53,815 nt of DNA from Bacteroidales bacterium (GCA_017394445.1 JAFPYT010000246.1:1-53815); one strand, 5' to 3'. Positions 1 to 9,543 are shown, numbered from the stretch's first letter. Numbers and translations are program-made. The notes: generated from the sequence alone by a model not told the origin.

Positions 1-261
1 ATCAACAACACTGTGGTTTATAACCTTTCTAAACAAAAAATGACCGAAAACACCGCTCTTTTTGCTTCCAACGGCAAGGGTCTTACAATTTCTTACTCTG
101 ATTATAAAGATTTTACCTATCATAATTTGCCCTCAAAAGTATCTTTCAATGGTGTTGGAACCGACTTTACTGCCGTTTTCACCTATCAAAAAGTTACATT
201 TGGTAAAAAGATGACCGTTAATTTTTCTATCCCAAACAATTATAAACCCTTTGAATTTTAA
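1..261 (+). CDS. DUF4292-type lipoprotein, C-terminal fragment
   Basis: The open frame runs in from the left edge without a start, so only the last 86 residues are present. The fragment is rich in beta-strand-like alternation (VSFNGVGTDFTAVF, KKMTVNFSIPNNY) as in the C-terminal part of DUF4292 proteins, which are predicted outer-membrane lipoproteins of Bacteroidetes. The assignment rests mainly on context: DUF4292 genes commonly sit directly before an EnvC-like M23 gene, and here the TAA stop shares its last base with the ATG of that gene (TAATG), which suggests translational coupling. An in-frame GTG at 13 is probably an internal valine rather than a start. Function is unknown. Confidence 0.6.
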   Translation: MNNTVVYNLSKQKMTENTALFASNGKGLTISYSDYKDFTYHNLPSKVSFNGVGTDFTAVFTYQKVTFGKKMTVNFSIPNNYKPFEF

Positions 262-1403
262 TGAAAAAGTTTTTAGTAATATTGTTTTTGAGTGTAGTAG
301 GAGAGGGGCTTACGGCTCAGACTTCTATTTATCAGCAGAGTGCCTTTTTGGATTCGCTGATTGCTAATGCTGATAAAGCCAATTTTGATATAGTTTCGCA
401 TATCAGCATTCTCGATACTCAGTTAGAAACAAAAGAAATTTTGGCAAAAAAACTCAAATCTGACATTGTGCAGTTAGATAAAGAGATTTACAATTATCAA
501 ATTTATCACGAGCGACTAAATACGCAATTGGAATACGAGAAGAAAAAATATTCCGAACTGATTGTTCAAGCGGATAAAATCAAAAATTCTATGTATCAGA
601 ATTTCGACCTTTTCTCGTTTGATAATCTTTATAAGTCCTTTCGTCAGTTCCTTTTCATAAAGAACCTCAGCGACTATCGTGCAAAAAAGATTAAACGTAT
701 CAAAGACATCAAAAACGAGATTGCCAACGTAACCGTCTCGCTCGACGAATCTAAAAACAAACGTTCTATACTTGCCGAGCGTCTTGGTGTAGAGCAGTCT
801 TTTATTACAAAATATAAGAATAATCGTCGTGATATAATTGCTCAGTTCAAAGCAGAACTATCAAATAAAGCGCAAGAGAACGCCCAACCTAAGGTAGTTC
901 AAGGTGATATTTACCGTCCCGATTCGGTATCTTTGGCAAAAGCAAGTAAACCCGCCGACACTCACAATAATGTGTCTGAGCAGGATGCATTCCTCTTTGA
1001 AGTTCAAAAAGGTTATCTCGAATGGCCTGTTAAAAATTCGGTTATTATTTCATCTTTTGGTGAGAAAAAGCACCCTGTTTACGATAAAATCACTATTCGC
1101 AACGATGGTATAAACTTCCTTGTTCCGGCTTTTTCCGAAGTTAATGTGGTTTACGATGGCGAAGTTTCCAAGATTGTTTCTTTACCTACCAATCAATTTG
1201 CCATAATTATTAAACACGGAACATACTTTACCGTATATTCCGGACTTGATCATATCAAAGTAGAATCTGGCGACGCCGTTCAAAAAGGCGATATTATCGG
1301 TAATTTTGAGAATTACGAAAACAAACTTATTCTCAATTTTCAGATTTGGCAAGGCACCAACAAAATTAATCCTTATCATTGGTTGAAGCAGAATAAGAAA
1401 TGA
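261..1403 (+). CDS. EnvC-like M23/LytM-domain protein, probable murein hydrolase activator
   Basis: A 380-residue exported protein with a signal peptide ending near TAQ (about residue 20). A long coiled coil (about 25-215) follows, with a C-terminal LytM/M23 fold (about 250-375). The LytM domain looks catalytically dead: the usual metal-binding HxxxD region reads IRNDGIN and the usual HxH reads LNFQIW. Coiled coil plus degenerate LytM is the EnvC/NlpD layout, in which the protein activates a separate amidase at the division septum instead of cutting peptidoglycan itself. That role is inferred from the family. The gene overlaps its neighbours at both ends (TAATG and ATGA), so it belongs to one transcription unit with the DUF4292 gene and the large membrane protein. 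Confidence 0.85.
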   Translation: MKKFLVILFLSVVGEGLTAQTSIYQQSAFLDSLIANADKANFDIVSHISILDTQLETKEILAKKLKSDIVQLDKEIYNYQIYHERLNTQLEYEKKKYSELIVQADKIKNSMYQNFDLFSFDNLYKSFRQFLFIKNLSDYRAKKIKRIKDIKNEIANVTVSLDESKNKRSILAERLGVEQSFITKYKNNRRDIIAQFKAELSNKAQENAQPKVVQGDIYRPDSVSLAKASKPADTHNNVSEQDAFLFEVQKGYLEWPVKNSVIISSFGEKKHPVYDKITIRNDGINFLVPAFSEVNVVYDGEVSKIVSLPTNQFAIIIKHGTYFTVYSGLDHIKVESGDAVQKGDIIGNFENYENKLILNFQIWQGTNKINPYHWLKQNKK

Positions 1404-4400
1404 AATCGGAATTTCCAATCATAGAGCAAAAGTTAGATAACTTCATACGTAAGTTCTACACCAACAAGTTGGTGTTGGGCTTGCTGTTTTTTGTGGTTTT
1501 CGGCGTTGTGGCTTTCACCGTTTCATCGTTTGCCGAGTCGTTTCTCTATCTTTCGCCCTTGGTTAAAACCTTCCTATTTTACTCTTTTATCTTTATTCTC
1601 TTTTCGGATTTTGTATTCTTTATCTTATTTCCGCTTTTAAAAATCTTCAAAATCCTTCCCGTAATTTCGTACGAAGATGCATCGTCGATTATTTCAAACT
1701 ATTTTCCTGAGTCAAAAGATACACTTTTGAATCTTATACAATTGCACTATCAGCAACCCGAAAGCGATTCTGAACTTCTACTTGCGGCAGTTAATCAGAA
1801 GTTTGGAATAATCTCTCCGCTTAATTTTTCGTCGGCAATTAATTATAAATCTACACTTCGTTATCTTACTGTTTCACTCCTTCTGATACTTGTTTTCTCT
1901 ATATTTGCCACCACAAATTTCGATAGGTTTAAACGTGGGGCATCGCAGTTTCTCAACTATTCTGCGGCTTACGAACCCGAAAATCCTTACATTTTTACAA
2001 TCTTAAACGATTCCCTCACCATTGGACGAGGTGAAGATTTCACTTTACGTGGCTCAATCGACGGCCCATCTATTCCAAATGATATTTTCGTCAATTTCTC
2101 TGGAAACTCTTACCGTATGAATGTAGATTCTTTTGGTTTTTATTCATACACTTTGCGCAATGTGTCGTCGCCAATTAACCTTAATTTTTCGTATTTGCAA
2201 TATAAAACCGAGGATTATCTTCTCAATGTTTTCGATAAACCCTCTTTAAACGGTTTTAATGTTCGCATTATTCCGCCCGCTTATACCAATCTTAACTCGA
2301 CAGATTTTGATAATACCGGTGATTTGGTTGTTCCACGTGGAGCACAAATTATTTGGAATTTTGATGTTCTGAATGTTTCCACATTGAATTTCTTTACAGA
2401 TTCCGTATTGACAGATACTATTTCAGTGGCTCAAAATCAGGTTTCAGTAAAGAAAACAGCCCTCAAAGATTTTTCTTATCACTATTCTGTCCGCTCTGAA
2501 AATGGTCTTGATTCTACATTTTCGCCTTATAATGTAACTGTTGTTCCCGATGTTTATCCTTCAATTGAGGTTGTCAGTAGTCCAGATTCTTCATCTCTGA
2601 ATGCGATGTTTTTCTCTGGACATATCTCCGATGATTACGGTTTTCACTCCCTTCACTTTATTTATTATGATAAATCTAAACCCAAAAATCCACATTCCGA
2701 AACTATCGAGATTGTGCCTTCTTCCATCAATCAGGATTTCTTTTTCTACTTCGACTTTTCTAAGTTTAATTCTACTGTTAATTACTATTTTGAAGTAAAA
2801 GACAACGATGCTGTTTCGGGATTTAAATCTACCAAGACTGTTTTGAGTAGTTACAACCTCCTCACTGCCGACGAAAAAGAGCAGCGTCTTTCTGACCTTA
2901 ATAATTCTCTTTACGATAAAATAGACCAATCGCAAAACCTTCTTCACGATATAACTAAGGATTTAGAAGATTTTCAAAAATCCGTTTCGGGTAATAACAA
3001 TCTCTCTGATTACGAAAAACAGTTAAAAATCGACAATCTTGTAGAAAAGCAAACCAAACTCGAAGACCTTTTGAAGCAGATTTCTGACGATAATTTCAAG
3101 AAAGATTTGTTTCAAAACCAATCGCAAGAGCTCTCCGAAAAGCAAAAACAAATGCAAAATCTGTGGAATGAACTCCTCAACGATGATGTTAAAAAACTTC
3201 TCGAACAAATCAACCAACTTAAAGATGCCATCAGCGAACGTAATTTCCGCGACCGTATTGATGACCTCAAATTCGATTTTAATCAGATTTCTGAGCAACT
3301 CGACCGTAATAATGAACTCTTAAAATACTTCTCTACCGAGAAAAAACTTAACGACCTTTCACAGGATTTGGAAAAATTATCCAAAGAATATGATAAATTT
3401 TCACGTGAAACATTAACTCCTGATTCAAAAAATAATGATAATAAATCTAAAAAGAATGAGTCAGATAATGATAAAAATTATCAAAAAGGTTCTGATAAAA
3501 ATAATTCAGATAATTTGAATAGCGATAGTAAAGATTCTGAAAAATCCAACGATGATTCTCTTTCGCCAGAAGATTTTAAGGAAAAATTCGATGCTTTGAA
3601 ACAAAAATATGATGAATTAATGAAGCAGAATGCTGAATTAGACAATCTGAAACTTAATATCGACTCTTTGTTCGATAAGTTTGATGAAATTTCTAAGCAA
3701 CTTGATAAGCAGTCAGACCAGTTTGATAATTTGCAAAATCAGAACGATAAATCTCAATCTGATAAAAATAAGAGCGATAATAATAATTCAAAAAGCGATA
3801 AATCAGACTCTCAAAATACCGATAACCGTATGAATGATAATCTAAATACCGGTAATCAAGATAATAATAACTCTGACCAATATAATCAAAACCCTGATAA
3901 TCAGTCACAATCACCTCAGCAACAACGTCAAAACCTTCAACACCAGATGCAAAAGACCGCTGAGGATATGCAACAACTTGCAGAGCAGATGAATGGTCAG
4001 CAAAAAGGTCAGCAAAATAAGAAACAGGCTGAAAATCTTAATGATGTTCGTCAGATTTTGGATAATCTGGTGAATATTTCATTCTCGCAAGAGTCCTTAA
4101 TTAATTATACCAAGACCACCCAAACCAATGCAGCATATTACCAAGATTTAAAAAAACGTCAACTTTCGGTACGCAACGATTTTGCCCTTGTACGTGATTC
4201 TATCTATGCACTCGCCAAACGAGAACCAGAACTTGGTCATTCAGTTTATTCTAAGATTGATGAAATTAACTCTTCAATTACTCAATCTCTTTCTTTTATT
4301 TCTGACAATAATAAATCGCGCAGTGCTATTCAGCAGCAAATTATCCTTACTAATGTAAATGATTTAGCGCTAATTTTTGCCGAAATAGAGCAAAATATGC

Positions 4401-4993
4401 AACAACAAATGCAAAGCGGACAGCAAGGAAATGATTCCGAAGAACCCGTAGAATCTCGTAATAAGAAACGTGCTCAACAGCGTCAACAACAAATGCAGCA
4501 AGCCAAGCAGAATCAGCAAAATCTAATTCGAACCCTTCAACAGATGGTTCAGCAGATGAAAGAGGGTAATAAGCCGTCTTCACAGCAGATGGCTCAATCG
4601 TTACGTATGCAAGAGTTGTTGCAGCAGTATCTGCAAGAGTTACAGCAGGGTTCTTCTACAAATCCTCAAACTAAGCAACTATACGACCAAATGCAGCAAC
4701 TTATAGAGCAAAATAAACGTGATATTATTAATCGTAATATCACCGATTATCTTTTAAACCGCGAAAATCAGGTTTTTAAGAAACTACTCGATTTAGAAAA
4801 CGCAGAAAATCAACAAGAGTTCGACGAGGAGCGCGAATCCCGCTCTGGTAATAATTTCATCAACAAAACCTCTGAGCCTAATTTTCCGTTAAACAAACAG
4901 CAGGGCAGTAAAGAGTTTATTTTTAGAAACTATTTAGATATCGACCTCTTTTACCTTAATAAATATAATAACTATATGCAAAAAATTAAATGA
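1400..4993 (+). CDS. Large DUF4175-like membrane protein with long coiled coil
   Basis: A 1,197-residue protein. Two hydrophobic helices near residues 22-45 and 55-80 and a third near 150-168 form an N-terminal membrane anchor. A beta-rich region (about 190-480) follows, then a long Gln/Asn/Asp/Lys-rich coiled coil to the C-terminus. Residues about 670-860 are low-complexity runs of Asn, Ser, Asp and Lys, and the tail is strongly Gln-rich (QQMQ repeats). The order of helices, extracytoplasmic beta region and coiled coil resembles Bacteroidetes proteins labelled DUF4175 or hypothetical ATPase, but no P-loop is visible. The function is unknown. The start ATG overlaps the upstream stop by four bases. 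A parS-like site lies inside at 3397-3412. Confidence 0.8.
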   Translation: MKSEFPIIEQKLDNFIRKFYTNKLVLGLLFFVVFGVVAFTVSSFAESFLYLSPLVKTFLFYSFIFILFSDFVFFILFPLLKIFKILPVISYEDASSIISNYFPESKDTLLNLIQLHYQQPESDSELLLAAVNQKFGIISPLNFSSAINYKSTLRYLTVSLLLILVFSIFATTNFDRFKRGASQFLNYSAAYEPENPYIFTILNDSLTIGRGEDFTLRGSIDGPSIPNDIFVNFSGNSYRMNVDSFGFYSYTLRNVSSPINLNFSYLQYKTEDYLLNVFDKPSLNGFNVRIIPPAYTNLNSTDFDNTGDLVVPRGAQIIWNFDVLNVSTLNFFTDSVLTDTISVAQNQVSVKKTALKDFSYHYSVRSENGLDSTFSPYNVTVVPDVYPSIEVVSSPDSSSLNAMFFSGHISDDYGFHSLHFIYYDKSKPKNPHSETIEIVPSSINQDFFFYFDFSKFNSTVNYYFEVKDNDAVSGFKSTKTVLSSYNLLTADEKEQRLSDLNNSLYDKIDQSQNLLHDITKDLEDFQKSVSGNNNLSDYEKQLKIDNLVEKQTKLEDLLKQISDDNFKKDLFQNQSQELSEKQKQMQNLWNELLNDDVKKLLEQINQLKDAISERNFRDRIDDLKFDFNQISEQLDRNNELLKYFSTEKKLNDLSQDLEKLSKEYDKFSRETLTPDSKNNDNKSKKNESDNDKNYQKGSDKNNSDNLNSDSKDSEKSNDDSLSPEDFKEKFDALKQKYDELMKQNAELDNLKLNIDSLFDKFDEISKQLDKQSDQFDNLQNQNDKSQSDKNKSDNNNSKSDKSDSQNTDNRMNDNLNTGNQDNNNSDQYNQNPDNQSQSPQQQRQNLQHQMQKTAEDMQQLAEQMNGQQKGQQNKKQAENLNDVRQILDNLVNISFSQESLINYTKTTQTNAAYYQDLKKRQLSVRNDFALVRDSIYALAKREPELGHSVYSKIDEINSSITQSLSFISDNNKSRSAIQQQIILTNVNDLALIFAEIEQNMQQQMQSGQQGNDSEEPVESRNKKRAQQRQQQMQQAKQNQQNLIRTLQQMVQQMKEGNKPSSQQMAQSLRMQELLQQYLQELQQGSSTNPQTKQLYDQMQQLIEQNKRDIINRNITDYLLNRENQVFKKLLDLENAENQQEFDEERESRSGNNFINKTSEPNFPLNKQQGSKEFIFRNYLDIDLFYLNKYNNYMQKIK
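3397..3412. other. parS-like ParB site 1
   Basis: ATTTTCACGTGAAACA matches the bacterial parS consensus TGTTTCACGTGAAACA at 14 of 16 positions. The right half-site and central CACGTG are perfect; the mismatches are the two outermost left bases. It lies inside the large coiled-coil gene, which is normal for parS. Confidence 0.6.
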
Positions 4994-5000
4994 CTATAAT

Positions 5001-5396
5001 ATGAAAAACTCCATTTCGTTCAGTTCCACTATGGATAACATCTCATTGGTGGAGAATTTTATCGATACTTTCAGTGCAAAGTACGATGTTAATGCCGACC
5101 TTTACGGCAATATTTCTATTGCTACCATCGAGGCTGTTACCAATGCCATTACTCACGGCAACAAAGAGATTTCCTCTAAAATGGTAAATCTTTCATTTGA
5201 GTTAGATGATAATCTTCTCACCGTTACAGTTTCCGACCAAGGTGAAGGATTCGATTATAATTATCTTCCCGACCCAACTGCAAAGGAGAATATCGAAAAA
5301 ACAAATGGTCGTGGTATTTTCTTAATTCGCCAACTTTCCGACGGATTAGAATTTTTTAATAATGGCTCTGAACTCGTAATTAAGTTTAAATTATAA
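5001..5396 (+). CDS. RsbW-like ATP-binding protein (HATPase_c_2), anti-sigma/serine kinase type
   Basis: A 131-residue single-domain GHKL ATPase. The N-box EAVTNAITHGNK (about 44-55), the G1 box DQGEGFDY (about 79-86) and the G2 box NGRGIFLIRQL (about 102-112) are all present. No sensor or histidine-phosphotransfer domain is attached, which is the RsbW/SpoIIAB layout: these kinases phosphorylate an antagonist and may bind a sigma factor. No sigma factor or STAS antagonist gene is adjacent. The gene starts 7 bases after the large membrane protein and its stop overlaps the ybeY start (TAATG). A SiaC-like protein (9796) and a SpoIIE phosphatase gene (46564) in the window are possible members of partner-switching pathways, but any link to this kinase is speculative. 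Confidence 0.85.
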   Translation: MKNSISFSSTMDNISLVENFIDTFSAKYDVNADLYGNISIATIEAVTNAITHGNKEISSKMVNLSFELDDNLLTVTVSDQGEGFDYNYLPDPTAKENIEKTNGRGIFLIRQLSDGLEFFNNGSELVIKFKL

Positions 5397-5818
5397 TGGC
5401 AATTTCTTTTCAATTTGAGGATGCTAATTTTGAATTTTCTGACCCTAAAAAAGTAGAAAATTGGATTATTAAAACCATAGAAACTGAAAATTGTTTCACG
5501 GGAAACGTAACTTATATCTTTTGTTCAGATGACTATCTCTTAGATGTTAATAGAAAATATCTTAATCACGACTATTTTACTGATGTAATTACATTTGATT
5601 ATGCTAAAAATCGTAAGATTTCAGGTGATATTTTTATTAGTATTGATAGGATAACTGAAAACTCAAAAATCTTTAATGTTTCACGTGAAAATGAACTTCT
5701 CAGAGTTATGATTCACGGTGTTTTGCATCTGATTGGTTACGATGATCAAACCGACGAACAAGAGGAAGAAATTCATAAGAAAGAGGATTTTTATTTGAAT
5801 ATATATAATAGTTTGTAA
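5396..5818 (+). CDS. ybeY: YbeY, rRNA maturation factor / endoribonuclease
   Basis: A 140-residue protein with the UPF0054 signature HGVLHLIGYDD (residues 107-117). YbeY is a zinc-dependent ribonuclease used in 16S rRNA 3' end processing and ribosome quality control. The first two metal-binding histidines are His107 and His111. The third position, His in the E. coli type motif, is Asp117 here, a substitution I associate with other Bacteroidetes members. It overlaps the preceding ATPase gene by one base and ends two bases before mnmG. Two parS-like sites lie inside (5492-5507 and 5677-5692). Confidence 0.93.
   Translation: MAISFQFEDANFEFSDPKKVENWIIKTIETENCFTGNVTYIFCSDDYLLDVNRKYLNHDYFTDVITFDYAKNRKISGDIFISIDRITENSKIFNVSRENELLRVMIHGVLHLIGYDDQTDEQEEEIHKKEDFYLNIYNSL
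5492..5507. other. parS-like ParB site 2
   Basis: TGTTTCACGGGAAACG matches the parS consensus at 14 of 16 positions. One mismatch is inside the central CACGTG, so this is weaker than sites 3 and 5. It lies inside ybeY. Confidence 0.4.
5677..5692. other. parS-like ParB site 3
   Basis: TGTTTCACGTGAAAAT matches parS at 14 of 16. The first 14 bases, including the full CACGTG core, are identical to the consensus; only the last two differ. It lies in ybeY, encoding NVSREN. Confidence 0.65.
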
Positions 5819-5820
5819 TT

Positions 5821-7680
5821 GTGAATATAATTGATGAATATGATATTATAGTAGTGGGAGCGGGTCACGCAGGCTGTGAAGCCGCTGCGGCAGCCGCCAA
5901 TCTTGGGGTTAAAACGCTCTTGATTACTATGGATATGACCAAATTTGCACAAATGTCGTGCAATCCTGCTATTGGAGGTATAGCAAAGGGTCAAATTGTG
6001 AGAGAAATCGATGCTTTGGGCGGTTTAACTGGCATTGTTACCGATATGACTTCGATTCAATTTCGTATGTTGAACAAAAGCAAGGGTCCCGCTATGTGGA
6101 GCCCTCGTTCGCAATGCGATAGGTCGCAATTTTCACTCGTTTGGCGTCAACAATTAGAAAAGATTCCAAATCTATATTTTTGGCAGGATACTGTTAAATC
6201 TATAATTGTGGAAAATGGAACGGCTGTGGGTGTTGAAACTGTTTTTGGAGTTCAGTTTCGTTGTTCAAAAGTTGTGCTAACCGCAGGTACATTTCTTAAT
6301 GGTTTGATGCACGTTGGTGACCGAAGTTATAAAGGGGGTAGGATAGGAGAGATTTCTGCTGATACCCTTTCAGGATACCTTTTAAAAGAGGGCGTTGAGG
6401 TTTCAAGAATGAAAACCGGCACTCCTGCGCGTATTGATGGACGCACAATTGATTTCTCAAAAATGCAAGAACAAAAGGGCGATGACGACATCGTTGGTTT
6501 CTCTTTTCTCAACCACGATTTGAGTAAATTGCCTCAAATGAGTTGCTTTATTTCTTATACAAATCCGCAAGTTCACGACGAATTACGCAAAGGTTTCGAC
6601 CGTTCGCCGCTTTTTAATGGAACAATTAAGAGCATCGGACCGCGTTATTGTCCTTCTGTGGAGACTAAAATTGTAACTTTTGCTGATAAGGATTCTCATC
6701 CTGTTTTCCTTGAACCTGAGGGAAATAATACCTGTGAGTATTATCTCAATGGTTTTTCTTCATCGTTACCTTTTGAAGTTCAATACGCCGCAATCCGCCT
6801 TATTCCGGGACTTGAAAATTGTAAGATTTTCCGTCCGGGATATGCCATTGAATACGACTATTTTGACCCAACACAATTGCACCATACATTGGAATCAAAA
6901 GTAGTTAAAAACGTATATTTTGCCGGTCAGGTTAATGGCACAACGGGTTACGAAGAGGCTGCTTGCCAAGGACTCATCGCTGGAATTAATGCAGCCTTAT
7001 CGTTTCACGGGAAACCTGATTTTACGCTCACTCGTAGCGATGCTTATATCGGCGTTTTGATTGATGATTTGGTAACAAAAGGCGTCGACGAACCATACAG
7101 AATGTTCACATCTCGTTCAGAATTTCGTATACTTCTTCGTCAGGATAATGCCGACGAACGTCTTACTGAGAAGTCGCACGAAATTGGTTTGGCTTCAAAT
7201 CATCGTTACGAAACTTTTAAGAATAAGCAAAAACACGTTGAAGAGATCCTTCAATTCTGTGAAACTTATTCGTGCAGTATGAATAAGATAAATCCTTATA
7301 TCGAGAGAAAAGGAGGCAAACCATTGACTCAGGGAAATAAGTTAGTAAACATTGTTTTGCGTCCCGAAGTTTCCTTAACTGAGTTGACTGAGTTTTTGCC
7401 GTTCCTTTCAAAATATTCGAAAATTGAACTTGAATCTGCTGAAATCAAACTTAAATATCAAGGTTATATTGATCGTGAAAATAATTTGGCCGACAAGTTG
7501 TTGCGTCTCGATTATGTAACGATTCCAGATGGCTTTGACTTCTCAAAATTCAAGAGCATTTCCACCGAGGCTCGACAGAAATTGCAACGCATACAACCTA
7601 CTTCGATAGGACAGGCGTCGCGCATTCCCGGTGTAAGTCCCGCCGATATTAATACGATTTTGGTTGCCTTAGGAAGATAA
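5821..7680 (+). CDS. mnmG: MnmG (GidA), tRNA uridine 5-carboxymethylaminomethyl modification enzyme
   Basis: A 619-residue FAD protein that works with MnmE to place the cmnm5 group on the wobble uridine of several tRNAs. The N-terminal FAD motif GAGHAG is at residues 13-18, followed by the MnmG signatures CNPAIGGIAKGQ and, later, AGQVNGTTGYEEAACQG. The MnmE/tRNA-binding segment YRMFTSRSEFRILLRQDNAD is also clear, and length is normal. The start is GTG at 5821, two bases after the ybeY stop; it places the FAD motif at the usual distance from the N-terminus. In many bacteria mnmG lies beside the replication origin, which fits the parS-like sites around it. Confidence 0.97.
   Translation: MNIIDEYDIIVVGAGHAGCEAAAAAANLGVKTLLITMDMTKFAQMSCNPAIGGIAKGQIVREIDALGGLTGIVTDMTSIQFRMLNKSKGPAMWSPRSQCDRSQFSLVWRQQLEKIPNLYFWQDTVKSIIVENGTAVGVETVFGVQFRCSKVVLTAGTFLNGLMHVGDRSYKGGRIGEISADTLSGYLLKEGVEVSRMKTGTPARIDGRTIDFSKMQEQKGDDDIVGFSFLNHDLSKLPQMSCFISYTNPQVHDELRKGFDRSPLFNGTIKSIGPRYCPSVETKIVTFADKDSHPVFLEPEGNNTCEYYLNGFSSSLPFEVQYAAIRLIPGLENCKIFRPGYAIEYDYFDPTQLHHTLESKVVKNVYFAGQVNGTTGYEEAACQGLIAGINAALSFHGKPDFTLTRSDAYIGVLIDDLVTKGVDEPYRMFTSRSEFRILLRQDNADERLTEKSHEIGLASNHRYETFKNKQKHVEEILQFCETYSCSMNKINPYIERKGGKPLTQGNKLVNIVLRPEVSLTELTEFLPFLSKYSKIELESAEIKLKYQGYIDRENNLADKLLRLDYVTIPDGFDFSKFKSISTEARQKLQRIQPTSIGQASRIPGVSPADINTILVALGR
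7001..7016. other. parS-like ParB site 4 (weak)
   Basis: CGTTTCACGGGAAACC matches parS at 13 of 16, with one mismatch in the CACGTG core. It is listed because of its place among better sites; it lies inside mnmG. Confidence 0.3.
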
Positions 7681-7696
7681 TGTTTCACGTGAAATT
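7681..7696. other. parS-like ParB site 5 (intergenic)
   Basis: TGTTTCACGTGAAATT matches parS at 14 of 16, with the first 14 bases perfect. It starts on the base after the mnmG stop and fills most of the 27-base gap before uvrC, so no coding constraint explains it. This is the strongest single site of the cluster. Confidence 0.7.
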
Positions 7697-7707
7697 ATCG
7701 CAATTTT

Positions 7708-9543
7708 ATGGAAGAACATTCGTTGGAGTACAAAGTAAAGTCCTTGCCGCTGAGTCCTGGTGTTTATAATTTTTTGGACAAGGATGGCAAGGTTATTTAT
7801 GTTGGTAAGGCAAAGAATCTTCGCAATCGCGTATCTTCCTATTTCCGCGAAAAGAATCAAGTAGGCAAAACTGCAATACTTGTTAAGCATATTCACGACC
7901 TTTTGCATATCGTTGTTGATACCGAACAGGATGCCCTTTTACTCGAAAATAAATTGATTAAAAAGTTTCAGCCGCGATATAATATTCTTCTAAAAGACGA
8001 TAAAACATATCCTTGGATTTGCATTAGTAATGAGGATTTCCCCAGAATTTTTTTCACCCGAAGAAAAGTTGACGATGGTTCACTATATTTTGGTCCGTAC
8101 ACTTCGGTGAATGCTATGAAGAATGTTTTGGATATGTTTCGGCGTGCATTTAAACTTCGAACTTGCAAGACCAATATTTTGCTCGAAAATGTTGAAAAAG
8201 GCAAATACGATGTCTGCCTCGATTATCATATCAAAAACTGTTGCGCACCTTGTATAGGCGATGTTTCTAAGGAAACTTACGCCGGTTATATCGATCAAAT
8301 TAAAAAAATTCTCAACGGCAAGACCTACGAAGTTATCAATTATTTGAAAAAACAGATGGCGGAACTTGCCGCTCAATTGCGTTTTGAAGAGGCACAGGAA
8401 ATAAAAGAGCGTTATGATGTTTTGATTTTGTATCACGCCAAAAATATTATTTCGCTCGATTTGCCGCAAACTGTTGAGGTTTATTCAATGATTAAAGATG
8501 GTGCTGGCGAATATCTCTACGTCAATTTTATGAAATTGTCCAATGGTTTTATTATTCGCTCTGTTACTCGTGAATTTAAAATTCGTATGGACGACGATGA
8601 TAAAGATATATTTGCTACTGCGGTAACGGATTTTCATTTCTCTGAATTGAATATCGGAAATAACGCTGTGGAAATTATTCTTCCATTTGAACTTGACTTT
8701 GAACTAAGTAATGTTAAAATAACTATTCCCAAATTAGGCGATAAAAAGACCGTTTTAGAATGGTCTGTAAATAATTGTCGCAAGTATATGGACGAACAGC
8801 AGCGCCAACGTTCGCTTGTAGACCCTGACGCGAGTGTGCGCAATATTATGCGTACTATGATGAACGACTTGCAGTTAGACGAAGAACCTCGGCATATTGA
8901 GTGCTTCGATAACTCTAACATTCAAGGCACTTTGCCTGTATCGTCGTGCGTGGTGTTTAAGGATGGAAAACCCTCGAAAAAAGATTATCGCCTATTCAAT
9001 GTAAAAACAGTGGTGGGAGCCGACGACTTTGCAACGATGAGAGAAGTGATTTTTCGGCGTTACAAGCGACTTTATGACGAAGGTGATGATTTACCTCAGT
9101 TGATAGTAATTGATGGTGGAAAAGGTCAATTACGGTGCGCATACGAAACTTTGTGCGAACTCCACTTAGAGGATAGGATTCCAGTAATCGGCATTGCTAA
9201 GCGATTAGAGGAGATTTTTTACCCGAATGACCCAATTCCACTATACCTGGATAAAAAATCCGTTACGCTTAAAATTATACAGCATTTACGCGATGAAGCG
9301 CACCGTTTCGGTATCACTTTTCACCGAAACAAAAGATCGAAGGCGATGATTCACTCGGTTCTTCAAGATATCCCTGGCATCGGCGATGTTTCGCTTCAAA
9401 AATTGATAAAAAAATTTGGTTCGGTGGACAAAATTTCAGAAGCGTCGGTTGCGGAGTTGTCCGAAGTGCTGGATTTGAAAAAATCGCAGGCTGTCTTCGC
9501 ATTTTTTCACAGTTCGTTGGCAAAAGGCGAAATTTTAGATTGA
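7708..9543 (+). CDS. uvrC: UvrC, excinuclease ABC subunit C
   Basis: A 611-residue nucleotide-excision repair nuclease that makes both incisions around a lesion marked by UvrA/UvrB. The N-terminal GIY-YIG domain is visible (GVYNFLDKDGKVIYVGKAKNLRNR, about residues 18-41 in two parts around GVYNF and VIYVGKAKNLRNR). A UVR helical motif lies near LRFEEAQEIKERYDVL (about 231-246), an RNase H-like C-terminal nuclease domain carries ECFDNSN and VIDGGKGQL, and a helix-hairpin-helix pair ends the protein (IPGIGDVSLQKLIKKFGS). The length is normal for the family. The ATG lies 27 bases after mnmG, with a parS-like site in the gap. Confidence 0.97.
   Translation: MEEHSLEYKVKSLPLSPGVYNFLDKDGKVIYVGKAKNLRNRVSSYFREKNQVGKTAILVKHIHDLLHIVVDTEQDALLLENKLIKKFQPRYNILLKDDKTYPWICISNEDFPRIFFTRRKVDDGSLYFGPYTSVNAMKNVLDMFRRAFKLRTCKTNILLENVEKGKYDVCLDYHIKNCCAPCIGDVSKETYAGYIDQIKKILNGKTYEVINYLKKQMAELAAQLRFEEAQEIKERYDVLILYHAKNIISLDLPQTVEVYSMIKDGAGEYLYVNFMKLSNGFIIRSVTREFKIRMDDDDKDIFATAVTDFHFSELNIGNNAVEIILPFELDFELSNVKITIPKLGDKKTVLEWSVNNCRKYMDEQQRQRSLVDPDASVRNIMRTMMNDLQLDEEPRHIECFDNSNIQGTLPVSSCVVFKDGKPSKKDYRLFNVKTVVGADDFATMREVIFRRYKRLYDEGDDLPQLIVIDGGKGQLRCAYETLCELHLEDRIPVIGIAKRLEEIFYPNDPIPLYLDKKSVTLKIIQHLRDEAHRFGITFHRNKRSKAMIHSVLQDIPGIGDVSLQKLIKKFGSVDKISEASVAELSEVLDLKKSQAVFAFFHSSLAKGEILD

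Noticed and set aside
3430..3910. Asn/Ser/Asp/Lys-rich repeats in the large membrane protein as a possible tandem repeat array
   Set aside because: The period is irregular at DNA level; it is low-complexity coding sequence, not a clean tandem or CRISPR repeat.
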